In this document: piece by piece, positions 25,499 through 34,629 of the stretch
Numbering within the stretch: position 1 is the stretch's first letter
Layout: each line of letters starts with the position of its first letter
NCBI RefSeq assembly: GCF_015680705.1
Contig: NZ_JADNYP010000001.1
Coordinates: 248,001-312,000 of the forward strand
Reading direction: 5' to 3'
From: Pseudomonas fulva
Lineage (GTDB): Bacteria > Pseudomonadota > Gammaproteobacteria > Pseudomonadales > Pseudomonadaceae
Length of the DNA stretch: 64,000 nt
The notes under the pieces: generated by a model
Told to the model about the DNA's origin: nothing
What the model saw: the letters and a program-made list of their open reading frames with translations, nothing else
Database searches by the model: none
Program-made: the position numbers and the translations under genes

Positions 25499-26460
25499 GC
25501 CTGGTAAGTATCGTGATTCCGATGTTCAACGAGGCCCGCCATATCGGCCGCACGCTCAAGGCGGCCCGGCGAGCCGCGGAAGAGGCCGGTGTGGCCTGCG
25601 AACTGGTGGTGGTCGACAACGGTTCCAGCGACAACGGTCCACAGATCGCCCGTGAGCACGGCGCACGCGTGCTCAACCTGCCCGGCCAGCCGATCGGGGC
25701 ATTGCGCAACCAGGGCGCGCGTCACAGCCTGGGCGACTGGCTGGCGTTCCTCGACGCCGATATCGAGGTCCCGCGCAACTGGCTGCTACTGCTGCTCGAC
25801 CTGCAACGCCGCGGCGAAGGCGACGTGTTCGCTCTGGATTGCGACACCCCGCGCCAAGCGCCCTGGTTCGCCTATGCCTGGCAACGGCGGACCTTGCGCG
25901 CCGGACAGACCGTGCAGGACTGCAGCTGGCTGCCCACCCCCAACCTGCTGATGCGCCGCGAATGGTTCGACCAGGTCGGTGGCTTCGATGAGCGGTTGCG
26001 GACCGGCGAGGACAAGGACTTCACCTTGCGCCTGCACGCGGCCGGTGCGCGCCTGCGCGTGCTGCGCCATCCCGTGGTGTTGCACTGGGGCTTCGAAGGC
26101 AGCTGGGCGGAATGGATCGGCAAGGAGCTGTGGCGCCAGGGCAGCCACCTGCAACTGTTGCGCAGTCACGGTCCCAGCTTGCGCCTGCTGCGGTTTCCGT
26201 TGCTGTCGCTGCTGATCTGGCTGTTCGACGCCCTGGCGCTGTCGCTATTGCCCACCGGTGACGGCCAGGCCGTCCTGCTGATGCTCGCCGTCGGTGCCGT
26301 CCCGGCGCTGGTCCTGAGCCTGCGCCAGAGTTTGAAGCACCGCGCCCCGTTGTTCGTCCTGCAGCTGTGGGGCCTGCACTGGATTCGTCTGCACCTGGCC
26401 GGAGCGGCCTGCGTGCTCAGCCTGTTCAATCGCACCGCAAGGAGGCCCGCCCGTGGCTGA
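25495..26460 (+). CDS. Glycosyltransferase family 2
   Basis: A 321-residue GT-A enzyme. Motifs are VSIVIPMFNEARHIGRTL (residues 4-21), VVVDNGSSDNG, the DxD-type FLDADIEVP (about 85-93) and the acceptor-side LRTGEDKDFTLRLHAAG (ED at about 173). The C-terminal 110 residues hold hydrophobic helices (LLRFPLLSLLIWLFDALALSLL) that attach it to the membrane. It overlaps neighbours on both sides (4 and 8 bases). Donor and linkage cannot be told from sequence. Confidence 0.88.
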   Translation: MSLVSIVIPMFNEARHIGRTLKAARRAAEEAGVACELVVVDNGSSDNGPQIAREHGARVLNLPGQPIGALRNQGARHSLGDWLAFLDADIEVPRNWLLLLLDLQRRGEGDVFALDCDTPRQAPWFAYAWQRRTLRAGQTVQDCSWLPTPNLLMRREWFDQVGGFDERLRTGEDKDFTLRLHAAGARLRVLRHPVVLHWGFEGSWAEWIGKELWRQGSHLQLLRSHGPSLRLLRFPLLSLLIWLFDALALSLLPTGDGQAVLLMLAVGAVPALVLSLRQSLKHRAPLFVLQLWGLHWIRLHLAGAACVLSLFNRTARRPARG

Positions 26461-27589
26461 GTTCGTTTTCTGGTTGTGCCTGTTGTTGCCCGTCTATGCC
26501 TGGATCGGCTATCCGCTGCTGCTGACGCTGGCCGCGCCCTTTTTCCCCAGGCCGCGCCAGCCCCGGCAATCGCCGCAGCGGGTCAGCGTGGTGATCGCCG
26601 CGCACAACGAAGAGCGGCATATCGTGCACAAGCTGCGCAGCGTGCTGCGCCAGGACTATGTCGCCGCCGACCTGCAGGTGATCGTAGTCAGCGACGGTTC
26701 CAGCGACGGGACCGTGCAACTGGCCCGTAGCCTGGGCGACCCGCGCGTCGAGGTACTCGACCTGCCACGCATGGGTAAGGCCGGCGTGCTCAATACCGGC
26801 GTCGGCGCCTGCCGTGGCGATATCCTGGTATTCACCGATGCCGACAACCAGTGGGCCGACAATACCCTTGGCCTGCTGCTGGCACCGTTTGGCGACAGCG
26901 AAGTCGGCGCCTCGGCCGGACACATGATCATTCCGGTATCCGGCAAGGGCCTGAGCCTGGGCGACAGCCTCTACCGCCACTACGAAGCCTGGCTGCGCAA
27001 GGTCGAGAACCGCACCGGCTGCATGGTTTCGGCCGACGGGGCCTTGCTCGCCGTGCGCCGCGAGCTGTACCAGGAAATTCCCAAGCAGGTCAATGACGAC
27101 TTCTTCATCAGCACCTGCGCGCCGGCGGCCGGCAAGCGCATCGTCTACGTGCCCGAAGCCGTGGTGCTGGACCAGGGTGTCGACGAGGCCGGCAAGCAGT
27201 TCCGCCGTCGCCAGCGGGTGACCGTCGGCGGCCTGTTGAGCCTCGCCGCCCGCCGCGAGCTGCTCAACCCGCTGCGTCACGGGCTGTATGCCATCGCCCT
27301 GATCAGCCACAAACTGATCCGCCGCCTGGCACCGGTCCTGCTCGTGCCGCTATTGCTGGCCAACCTGTGGCTGGCCAGCGAACCGGGCCTGTTCCGCGTC
27401 ACCCTGGCGGCCCAGTTGCTGGGCTATGCCGTGGCCGTCGCCGGCCTGCTCGACGTCCGCCGTCGCCTGCCCAAGCCGTTCCGCCTCGCGGCGTTCATGC
27501 TGGTCACCCTGGCCGGCATGAGCATGGGCCTGTGGCAGTTCCTGCGGGGACACAGCTACAGCCAATGGAACCCGGACCAGAACCGCTGA
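26453..27589 (+). CDS. Membrane glycosyltransferase family 2 (processive-type layout)
   Basis: A 378-residue protein: one N-terminal membrane helix (about 4-28), then a GT-A domain with RVSVVIAAHNEERHI (about 43-57), VVSDGSSDGT, FTDADNQWADNT (DxD) and VNDDFFISTCAPAAGKR (ED-like DD). QFRRRQRVTVGG (a QxxRW-like RRQR motif) and three or four C-terminal membrane helices follow. This layout is shared with hyaluronan/cellulose-synthase-like enzymes and with EPS chain-extending GT2s. The GTG start at 26453 overlaps the previous gene by 8 bases. Confidence 0.85.
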   Translation: MAEFVFWLCLLLPVYAWIGYPLLLTLAAPFFPRPRQPRQSPQRVSVVIAAHNEERHIVHKLRSVLRQDYVAADLQVIVVSDGSSDGTVQLARSLGDPRVEVLDLPRMGKAGVLNTGVGACRGDILVFTDADNQWADNTLGLLLAPFGDSEVGASAGHMIIPVSGKGLSLGDSLYRHYEAWLRKVENRTGCMVSADGALLAVRRELYQEIPKQVNDDFFISTCAPAAGKRIVYVPEAVVLDQGVDEAGKQFRRRQRVTVGGLLSLAARRELLNPLRHGLYAIALISHKLIRRLAPVLLVPLLLANLWLASEPGLFRVTLAAQLLGYAVAVAGLLDVRRRLPKPFRLAAFMLVTLAGMSMGLWQFLRGHSYSQWNPDQNR

Positions 27590-27598
27590 GGCCAGGAA

Positions 27599-28609
27599 AT
27601 GCCGATCAAGACCTTCATCAAGCAGGCCAGCGGGTGGTTGTACTTCAACTCGCCGTATGGCCGCGACAAGCTCCATGGCAACGGCGTGATCCTCATGTTG
27701 CACCGTGTCCTGCCCGACGATGCCAGTGCCGCCCTGCCTCACCGCAACGAGCTGTGCATAGGTCAGGAGACCTTCGACGGCCTGCTGCAATGGCTGTCCC
27801 GGCACTTCGACTGCATGAGCCTCATGGAGCTGCTCGAAAGCCGCGGGAAACCTGCCTGCAAAGGTCGCCCGCGGGTGGCGCTGACCTTCGACGACGGCTG
27901 GCGCGACAACGCCCTCAATGCCTTCCCGCTGCTGGTCAAGCACCAGGTGCCAGCCAGCATCTTCCTGTCGACCGACTACATAGGCAGCCGCCAGCGCTTC
28001 TGGTGGGAAAGCGTCGGCGAAACCTTGTGGGGCAGCCACGGCGAGGCGCCGCGCTACCGGCTGATCGAACAGTTGCGCAAGCTCGGCCGGCCGATGCCGG
28101 TGAGCTACTTCCTCAATGCCCACCCGGTGGCGCGCAGCCTGACCCTGGCGCGCTTCCTGCAAAGCCTCAAGTCCCTCAGCCCGCAGGCGCTGCACCTGCT
28201 GACCGATGCCTGCCCGACCGAGTCGCTGCCCCAGGCGATGGACTGGCAGCAGGTACGCGAACTGGAAGCTTCCGGCCTGGTGCGCTTCGGCCCTCACGGC
28301 GCCAGCCATGCGCTGCTGCCGTTCCTCGACGACGAGAGCTTGCACCAGGAGCTGCAGCGTAGCCATGACGCCCTGCTCAGCGGCTGCCGCAACCCGCTGC
28401 CGGTGTACTGCTACCCCAACGGCGACCATGATGCGCGCGTGCGCGACAGCGTGGCCCGACATGCCTATCCCTGGGCACTGAGTACCCGGCCTGGCGTCTG
28501 CCAGGCCGATGACGATCCACTGGCCCTGCCACGCATCGGCGTCAGCCAGCACAATGCCAGCCGCCCAGCACTGCTGGCCTGGCGCATCAGCCGAGGAGGC
28601 CGCGCATGA
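27599..28609 (+). CDS. Polysaccharide deacetylase (carbohydrate esterase 4 family)
   Basis: A 336-residue protein with a NodB-like fold. GVILMLHRVLPDDAS (residues about 29-43), the metal/catalytic motif LTFDDGWRDNALNAFPLL (about 97-114; the first Asp acts as base, the second binds metal) and later GPHGASHALLP (His metal ligands) and YPNGDHD. No signal peptide is visible, so it may act in the cytoplasm on the lipid-linked unit or be attached peripherally. CCAGGAA precedes the ATG. With the ChbG-like gene at the operon end it implies N-acetyl sugars in the polymer. Confidence 0.85.
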   Translation: MPIKTFIKQASGWLYFNSPYGRDKLHGNGVILMLHRVLPDDASAALPHRNELCIGQETFDGLLQWLSRHFDCMSLMELLESRGKPACKGRPRVALTFDDGWRDNALNAFPLLVKHQVPASIFLSTDYIGSRQRFWWESVGETLWGSHGEAPRYRLIEQLRKLGRPMPVSYFLNAHPVARSLTLARFLQSLKSLSPQALHLLTDACPTESLPQAMDWQQVRELEASGLVRFGPHGASHALLPFLDDESLHQELQRSHDALLSGCRNPLPVYCYPNGDHDARVRDSVARHAYPWALSTRPGVCQADDDPLALPRIGVSQHNASRPALLAWRISRGGRA

Positions 28610-29910
28610 GTCGCAACACGTACATTCGTCATTTGGTGCTGAGCATGGGCACCAAGCTGGCGATGATCGCCTTGCGCCTGCTGCGCAACGTGCTGCTGGC
28701 ACGCATCCTCGGCCCAAGCGAACGGGGCCTGTTCGCCCTGCTCAGCTCGCTGCCGGAAATGATCAGCGCGGTCACCAGCGGCGGGCTCAACAGCGCCATC
28801 AGCTACCAGGCGGCCCAGCAGCGCTCGATGGGCCTGTTGCTCACCCAGGTGCTGGTCTATGGCTGCCTGCTGGCGTTGCTGCTGACCGTCTTCTGCGTGG
28901 CGATGGTGCGTCATTTCGCGCCTGACCTGGAGGTCACCGTGCAACTGGGCCTGCTGGCCTGGCTGTTGCTGATCGCCGTTCCGATGACCGTGCTCAAGAG
29001 CGGCCTGCTCAACCTGCATAACGCTAGCGGTAACGTCGATGGATTCAATGCTTTGCGCCTGACCGAGTCGCTGGCGCCGCTGCTGCTGTTTCTGGGGATG
29101 TTCTGGATGTGGCAGAGCCAGGCCCTGGAAGCGGCGCTGATCAGTTGGCTGATGGGGTTGGCGGTGGTGCTGCTGCTGGGCCTGTGGTGGCTGTCGCGTG
29201 ACCACTCGATCCGTCTGCGCTGGGATCGCCTGGGCCAGCGCGAGCTGCTCACCTACAGTGCTCGCAGCCATCCCGACGTACTCTTCCAGCAGGTGATCCT
29301 GCGCTCGGACTATCTGTTCATCGGCGCGCTGCTGGGCAGCACCGCGGTGGGTCACTACGCCATGGCCAGCGCTGCCGCCGAACTGTTGCTGATCGTCCCT
29401 GAAGCGGTCACCACGCCGTTGATGAAACGCCTACTGCAACAGGACGAGGCCATGCAGAAACTCACGCCCATCGCGCTACGCCTGACCGGCACGGTAATGC
29501 TGGGTGCCTGCCTGTGCATGGCGGTGATCGGCAAATGGCTGATCGTCACCTTGTTCGGCGCGGAATTCGCCCCTGCCTACCCGGCTCTGCTGGCCCTGCT
29601 GCCGGGGATGTTCGCCATGTGCTACACCAGCATCCTGCGCCTGGACCTGCTGGGCAAGAACCGTCCCGGCGCGGTGTCGAAGATCATGGGCACGGCAGCG
29701 GCGCTGAACCTGCTGCTCAACGTCATCCTCATTCCGACCTATGGCATCCTTGGCGCGGCCATCGCGACCTCGGCCTGCTACCTGCTGGTCACCGCCTGGA
29801 TGCTCGCGGTGTATTGCCGGCTGAGCCAGGTCTCGGTATGGCAGACCTTGTTCGTGCTGCCGAGCGACTACGCACCATTGCGGCAAATGCTGCAAGGCAG
29901 GCCGGCATGA
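28606..29910 (+). CDS. Polysaccharide flippase (Wzx, MOP superfamily)
   Basis: A 434-residue protein with about 12-14 membrane helices. The N-terminus (LSMGTKLAMIALRLLRNVLLARILGPSERGLFALL, residues about 12-46) is the typical MOP flippase opening. A cytoplasmic loop RRKx-like LDLLGKNRPGAVSKI precedes the last helices. It would move undecaprenyl-linked repeat units across the inner membrane for the putative Wzy at 24131-25498. It overlaps the genes before and after by 4 bases. Confidence 0.88.
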   Translation: MSRNTYIRHLVLSMGTKLAMIALRLLRNVLLARILGPSERGLFALLSSLPEMISAVTSGGLNSAISYQAAQQRSMGLLLTQVLVYGCLLALLLTVFCVAMVRHFAPDLEVTVQLGLLAWLLLIAVPMTVLKSGLLNLHNASGNVDGFNALRLTESLAPLLLFLGMFWMWQSQALEAALISWLMGLAVVLLLGLWWLSRDHSIRLRWDRLGQRELLTYSARSHPDVLFQQVILRSDYLFIGALLGSTAVGHYAMASAAAELLLIVPEAVTTPLMKRLLQQDEAMQKLTPIALRLTGTVMLGACLCMAVIGKWLIVTLFGAEFAPAYPALLALLPGMFAMCYTSILRLDLLGKNRPGAVSKIMGTAAALNLLLNVILIPTYGILGAAIATSACYLLVTAWMLAVYCRLSQVSVWQTLFVLPSDYAPLRQMLQGRPA

Positions 29911-31814
29911 AGCCGCTGTTGCTGATCGGCGCGCTGGTCCTGCCGGTGTCGGCCGCCGAGGTGCATTGGGACGGTATCCGCGATGCCAGCCTGTACCTGT
30001 CGCCAAGCACCGGGGATGAACTGCGCATTCGCTGGCAGCCGGCCTGGCAAGCGGCGGCCAACCCGGAGCGCATCTACCTGCTCGATGGCCAAGGTCGCCT
30101 GCAGGCCGAGCGCAGCATCGCCGCCGATCAGCTCGAGGGCGAGCTGAGCTGGCCACTGGCTCCAGGCGGGGGTCCGTATCGCCTGGAGATTCCCGGCTAC
30201 AGCTTCCGGCGCTTCCAGGTCGAGCACAGCGACGCCACCCAGGCGCTGCTCGCGCCGGCCAAGGTCCACTTCGCCGCCGAGCCGCAGTCCGACCTGACCC
30301 TGTACTTCCGGGTCAAGGCCAATCAGCGGGCGATACTGGGCGGCAAGTACCACGACGGTGTGCGGCGCCTGCAGGTGGAGCGCCTGAGCGACCGGCGGAC
30401 GCTGCGCCTGCCGCTGACCGATCATTCGGCCTACTGGCGCTTCGACCGGCTGCCGCTTCCGCTCAGCGGCCAGGACGAGACCTGGCGCCTGACCCTGCAG
30501 GGCAACGGCAAGGCTGCCTTCTGGCTCGATGGCACGGACAACCTGTTCGCGCAAAGCGCCAGCCAGCTCGCCGAGCTGCCGTTGGCCGATGGCCAGGCCA
30601 CCCTGGTGGTGGGCGACAAGGTGCTCGGCCGCACCCCCGACCTGGGGGTCGCATTGCCCTACCATACCCTTCCGGCCAGCGCCCAGGCGCCCCTCTCGGC
30701 GCTCTCGCCCCAGGCAGGCGGTTTCTACAGCCTGGTCGACATCATGGCCGAGCGCCCGCTGTACGAGAATCTCTGGCGCCGCCTGTACCAGGACCTCTAC
30801 GGCATCGATCACGACATCACGCTGCTCGCCGCCCGTGGCCGGGTCGCCGAACTGGAGGCCGACCGCACGACCCTGGGCGGCCTGGATGCCTGGCTGGCGG
30901 CGACCCGGATGCTCGGCGGGCAAGGCGTGCATTACCTGGCCTTCGCCGATGAACCTAACCTCAACTACCGGGACTATGCGAGTTTCAGCCGCTATTTCCA
31001 GATCATGGCCGAGCGGGTGCGCACTACGCCGGGCGCCTACCAGGCCGGCGTGCGCATCGCCATGCCAGCCTCCTCGCGCTTGCTCGGCGGGCCGTTCGCC
31101 GAGAACGCCGATAGCCGCCGCGGCATCGACTGGGCGCGACGCCTGCTGCAGGAGCATGGCCAGTACATCGACGCGCTGGCCTGGCACGAATGGATGGTCC
31201 GCGACCTGCTGGCGACCCGCAGCTACCGTGACAGCGTTCGCCAGGCTGCCGCCCTGGTCGGCCTTGACGACCACGGCAGGCCGCGCAAGGCGTTGCTGCT
31301 GGACCAGACCAACATGTCCAGCGGCGCCAGCCTCAGCCCGTATGACCAGAACACCCACTATGGCGCGCTGTGGTGGACCTCGGTGGTGATCAACGCCTCG
31401 GCCGACGGCCTGCTCGACATGCTCAACTGGTTCCATGTGGCCGATGAGCCCGGCTGGCCGAAGGGCATGCTCAGCGTCACCGGCGTAGATCGCTTCGAAC
31501 TCAAGCCGGCCGGTCGTGCCCAGCAGTTCATCGCCCGCCATTGGCTGGAACAGGTGCTGGCGCTGGACAACGACGCCTTCGAGCTCGATGCGTTGGCCAT
31601 GGCCGAGGGCGCTCAGCGCGTGCTGCTGGGCGTGAACAAGGCCGATCGACTGCAGCATGTCAGCCTGCGGGGCGTGGACTGCGGCGCGGCCCGCCTGGAG
31701 CTGTTCGGTCCGCACGACCAGCCTCGGCAAGCCGGCTTCGACTGTAGTGCCGGCCAGATGCGCTTCCAGTTGCCTGGACAGACCGTGTTCGCCTTTGCCT
31801 GGAGCGTGCCATGA
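29907..31814 (+). CDS. Exported glycoside-hydrolase-like protein (PslG/GH39-like)
   Basis: A 635-residue protein with a short signal peptide (MKPLLLIGALVLPVSAA). The first 250 residues are beta-rich (two sandwich-like stretches). Residues about 275-510 look like a TIM-barrel glycosidase: VHYLAFADEPNLNYRDYASFSRYFQIMAERVR sits where clan GH-A enzymes have N-E-P with the acid/base Glu, here D-E-P-N. IDALAWHEWMVRD follows. A C-terminal beta domain ends the protein. Exopolysaccharide operons often carry such an enzyme (PslG in Psl) to trim or release polymer. I assign the family by layout only; the Asn-to-Asp change and the lack of an obvious nucleophile are noted. Confidence 0.55.
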   Translation: MKPLLLIGALVLPVSAAEVHWDGIRDASLYLSPSTGDELRIRWQPAWQAAANPERIYLLDGQGRLQAERSIAADQLEGELSWPLAPGGGPYRLEIPGYSFRRFQVEHSDATQALLAPAKVHFAAEPQSDLTLYFRVKANQRAILGGKYHDGVRRLQVERLSDRRTLRLPLTDHSAYWRFDRLPLPLSGQDETWRLTLQGNGKAAFWLDGTDNLFAQSASQLAELPLADGQATLVVGDKVLGRTPDLGVALPYHTLPASAQAPLSALSPQAGGFYSLVDIMAERPLYENLWRRLYQDLYGIDHDITLLAARGRVAELEADRTTLGGLDAWLAATRMLGGQGVHYLAFADEPNLNYRDYASFSRYFQIMAERVRTTPGAYQAGVRIAMPASSRLLGGPFAENADSRRGIDWARRLLQEHGQYIDALAWHEWMVRDLLATRSYRDSVRQAAALVGLDDHGRPRKALLLDQTNMSSGASLSPYDQNTHYGALWWTSVVINASADGLLDMLNWFHVADEPGWPKGMLSVTGVDRFELKPAGRAQQFIARHWLEQVLALDNDAFELDALAMAEGAQRVLLGVNKADRLQHVSLRGVDCGAARLELFGPHDQPRQAGFDCSAGQMRFQLPGQTVFAFAWSVP

Positions 31815-32530
31815 GCCTGTCCATCGGCCTGCGTCCCACAGGAGGCATCATGACCATCACGCTTGGTTCGCCCAGCCACAGGCCTGGCCGCTTCGTCGCC
31901 CTGGCGTGCAGGCTGTGGCGCCACGTCTTCGAACATCAGCGGCTGATCTGGCTGCAACGTGAACTGCGCGACGCGCCGGGCCAGGCGCAGGCGCCGGACC
32001 CGAGCGTGCATGTGGAAGCCATCGCCGCGCACAACCTGGGGCCGCTGCAGCGACATTTCCCCCAGCGCATGACGCAGATCCGACACCTGGCTGCCGAGGG
32101 GTACACCGGCGTCATGTGCGTGGACGCCAGCGGCGACGCCGTGGCCATGAGCTGGGGCAGCACCCGGCACTATCACGATCGCCATGGCAGTGGCTGCTGG
32201 TTCGCGGCCGGTCCAGGCGCGTATTTCGAATTCGCCAGCGAGGTGATCGCGCCCTACCGCGACACCCGCCTGGCCATGACGCTGCACCTGGCACTGGCCA
32301 AGGCGATGGCCGCCCAGGGTTGCCACAGCGCCACCACCGTTTGCCAACCACGAGACACCCTGGCGCAGCAGGCCTGCCTGCGCATGGGCTACAAGGAGCA
32401 AGGACGAATCATGAATGTGTACCGCCTGTTCGGTCGTTGGACAGTCTCGCTTGAAACCCGCTATCGAGGGACCCGGCTGCGCCTGTCGCAATCCGCTGCG
32501 GTCCGGGCCGATGCCCCTGGGGAGGTGTGA
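31811..32530 (+). CDS. GNAT-like acyltransferase in the exopolysaccharide operon
   Basis: A 239-residue protein with a GNAT-like centre: VEAIAAHNLGPLQRHFPQRMTQIRHLAAEGYTGVMCVD (residues about 57-94), then EVIAPYRDTRLAMTLHLALAKAMAAQGC (acetyl-CoA-binding helix region) and CQPRDTLAQQACLRMGYKEQGRI, the usual N/R-xx-A-xxxxxGF element. It may acetylate a sugar or amino group of the polymer. Start is uncertain: ATG 31811 overlaps the upstream stop with GGAG 6 bases before it; ATG 31850 has a strong AGGAGG but only 4 bases of spacing. Confidence 0.65.
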   Translation: MSLSIGLRPTGGIMTITLGSPSHRPGRFVALACRLWRHVFEHQRLIWLQRELRDAPGQAQAPDPSVHVEAIAAHNLGPLQRHFPQRMTQIRHLAAEGYTGVMCVDASGDAVAMSWGSTRHYHDRHGSGCWFAAGPGAYFEFASEVIAPYRDTRLAMTLHLALAKAMAAQGCHSATTVCQPRDTLAQQACLRMGYKEQGRIMNVYRLFGRWTVSLETRYRGTRLRLSQSAAVRADAPGEV

Positions 32531-32532
32531 CC

Positions 32533-33702
32533 ATGGAGTTGCAACTGAGCTGGTGCGATTCACTGCACGACGACACCTTCCCCGCCACCGAATACGAGCA
32601 GTTGCGCCAGCGCCTGCCCGGCAGCACGCCATTCAATCACCTGGGCTGGTTGCGCGCCGCCGAAGACGCCCTGCAGCCTGGGCAGCGCCTGCAGATCCTG
32701 CTCGGGCGCCAGCAGGGCCGGCTGAACCTGTGCCTGCCACTGGTGCGCGAGCATGAACGCTTCGGTCCCTTGCGCGTGCCGGTGGTGCAGCATCTGGGCC
32801 ACCCATTGAGCGATCGCATCGCCATGCTGGTCGACCTGCCGCCGGCACTGGCCGGGACCGTGCTGCAGGCGATTCGCCGGCGCCTGCCACATGCCATGCT
32901 GCGCTTGAGCGAACTGCCGGACGGCACGCCGCACGCCAGCTGGCTGGCCAGCTGGGCCACGCGCAGCTCGACCTTCGAGCGGCGCCTGAGCTGCCGGGTG
33001 CCGGTACACCGGATCAGCGAGGCCGATCGCCAGGAAGTGAGCGGCGACCCACGCTACAAGCTGCGTCGCGCGCGCAAGCGCATCGCCGCCTGCGGGGCGA
33101 CGGTACGCCGGGTGCTGGCGAGCCCGCACGACATCCAGGCCCTGCTCGACGCGGTCAGTGCGGTCGAGGCGGCGAGCTGGAAGGGTGACGACGAGGTGGG
33201 CATCTTTTCCGGCCAGACGCGCCGCCAATGGATGTACCAGGCGTTCACCGCCCTGGCGGCCGAAGGGTTGGTCTGCCTGGTGCTGCTGGAGCTCGATGGC
33301 CGCTGCATCAGCTATCGCCTGGGGCTGATCGAGCGCGGCCGGGTCTACGACTACAACCTGGCGTTCCTGCCAGAACACCGCGACCTGGGCAGTGGCCGGG
33401 TGCTGCTCGAGGAATGGATCCACTGGGGCCTGGAGGCTGGCTGGGATTGGGTCGACGCCTCGCGTGTCAGCCTCGAGAACTCCAGCCACCAGCTGCACGA
33501 ACGCATGACCGGCGACATCGAGCAATGGCGCCTGAGCTGCTACAGCTGGCGTCCCGACGGCCTGGCGCTTGGCGCCGCGCTGCGCTGCTGGCGCTGGCTC
33601 AAGCCACGCCTGAAACGAAACCAGGACCACACGCCCGCCACCACCCCAGCCGCCACCACCAAGGAGAGCCCGAATGCCGTCCCAAGTCATAGTCAACGCT
33701 GA
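32533..33702 (+). CDS. CelD/BcsL-type GNAT acyltransferase (FemAB-like tandem fold)
   Basis: A 389-residue protein. The second half carries the typical tandem-GNAT motif: KLRRARKRIAACGATVRRV (residues about 173-191), SWKGDDEVGIFSG, LLELDGRCISYRLGLIERGRVYDYNLAFLPEHRDLGSGRVLLEEWI and WVDASRVSLENSSHQLHERM. This group is found in cellulose and other exopolysaccharide operons and is thought to acylate or modify sugars. GGAGG lies 7 bases before ATG 32533, which decides against a GTG at 32527. The C-terminus (Thr/Pro/Ala-rich) runs 29 bases into the next gene. Confidence 0.75.
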   Translation: MELQLSWCDSLHDDTFPATEYEQLRQRLPGSTPFNHLGWLRAAEDALQPGQRLQILLGRQQGRLNLCLPLVREHERFGPLRVPVVQHLGHPLSDRIAMLVDLPPALAGTVLQAIRRRLPHAMLRLSELPDGTPHASWLASWATRSSTFERRLSCRVPVHRISEADRQEVSGDPRYKLRRARKRIAACGATVRRVLASPHDIQALLDAVSAVEAASWKGDDEVGIFSGQTRRQWMYQAFTALAAEGLVCLVLLELDGRCISYRLGLIERGRVYDYNLAFLPEHRDLGSGRVLLEEWIHWGLEAGWDWVDASRVSLENSSHQLHERMTGDIEQWRLSCYSWRPDGLALGAALRCWRWLKPRLKRNQDHTPATTPAATTKESPNAVPSHSQR

Positions 33703-34498
33703 CGATTTCGGGCTGGATGCGCCCACCAATGCCGTGATCCTGCGTGCTTTCCAGACCGGCCTGATCGGCTCGGCGACGGCCATGGCCAACATGCCGGCCT
33801 TCCCCGCCGCCTGCGTGCTGGCCCAGCAACCGGCGCTACGCGGGCGCATTGGCCTGCACTTCAACCTGACCTACGGCCGCCCGCTCAGCCAGGCGATACT
33901 CGCCGAGCCGCGCTTGTGCACGCCCCAGGGCGAGTTCGAGCTGCGCATCCGGCGCAGCGCCTTGCGCCTATCGCGCAGCGAGCAGGCGGCGATCGAGCAG
34001 GAACTGGAAGCGCAGTGGCAGCATTGTCTGCGCCATGGGCTCAAGCCCAGCCATCTCGACTCGCACCAGCATGTGCACAACATCTGGCCGGTCGGCATGA
34101 TCGTCGCGCGCTTCGCCCGCAAGAAAGGCGTGCCGGTGCGCCTGGCTCGCAACCTGGGAGGCAACATCGGCCCGGCCAAGCGGCTGTTCAAGGTGCTGTT
34201 CAACTGGCGCCTGCGCCAGCTCTGTGGCGCTACCGCCGACTACGTCTGCACCCCGGCGGATCTCAAGGCGGGCCTGGCCCCCCGCGGCGGCGTGCTGGAG
34301 GTCGTGGCACACCCCAGCGCACTGGGCTCGAAGGACTTCGGCGACGCCTACCTGGCACCGGGTGAATCGCTCAAGCACCTGGTCGAACACTTCCTCCACG
34401 GGATACCTTCGATCAGCTATGCCATGCTCGCAGCCAAGCGTGGCCGGCCGCAAGGCCGCGCCCGCGCGCCCATCAATGCCCCCAGCGCCGAACGCTGA
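33674..34498 (+). CDS. ChbG/HpnK-family carbohydrate deacetylase
   Basis: A 274-residue YdjC-type deacetylase. The metal site motifs are clear: VNADDFGLDAP (residues 7-17, Asp pair), GLHFNLTYGRPL (about 60-71, His) and SHLDSHQHVHN (about 130-140, His-x-x-x-His region). ChbG removes an acetyl group from chitobiose and HpnK from a hopanoid sugar, so here it probably acts on an N-acetylhexosamine in the repeat unit. AAGGAG precedes the ATG. It is the last gene of the 16-gene operon and overlaps the previous gene by 29 bases. Confidence 0.88.
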   Translation: MPSQVIVNADDFGLDAPTNAVILRAFQTGLIGSATAMANMPAFPAACVLAQQPALRGRIGLHFNLTYGRPLSQAILAEPRLCTPQGEFELRIRRSALRLSRSEQAAIEQELEAQWQHCLRHGLKPSHLDSHQHVHNIWPVGMIVARFARKKGVPVRLARNLGGNIGPAKRLFKVLFNWRLRQLCGATADYVCTPADLKAGLAPRGGVLEVVAHPSALGSKDFGDAYLAPGESLKHLVEHFLHGIPSISYAMLAAKRGRPQGRARAPINAPSAER

Positions 34499-34500
34499 AC

Positions 34501-34538
34501 GCCCAGGCCCGGCCCTGGCGGCGCCGCCGGGGCTGGGC
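34501..34538 (+). terminator. GC-rich hairpin at the end of the exopolysaccharide operon
   Basis: GCCCAG (34501-34506) pairs with CTGGGC (34533-34538), with a GC-rich interior that can pair further (GGCGGC/GCCGCC). It starts 2 bases after the last stop codon and lacks a T-run. The rest of the gap to 34629 shows only the AAGGAG ribosome site of the next gene. Confidence 0.4.
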
Positions 34539-34629
34539 ATGTTCGCGCCGCACCCAGGCGGCGCATAGTTGTGACCCGTGCATCGCCAAGCTGCGGCTTG
34601 CTGTGCTTCCCGACCAAGGAGCCAGCATC

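Noticed and set aside
32560..33864. A 434-codon minus-strand open frame opposite the CelD-like gene.
   Set aside because: It crosses two well-supported plus-strand genes and shows only codon-bias-driven composition.
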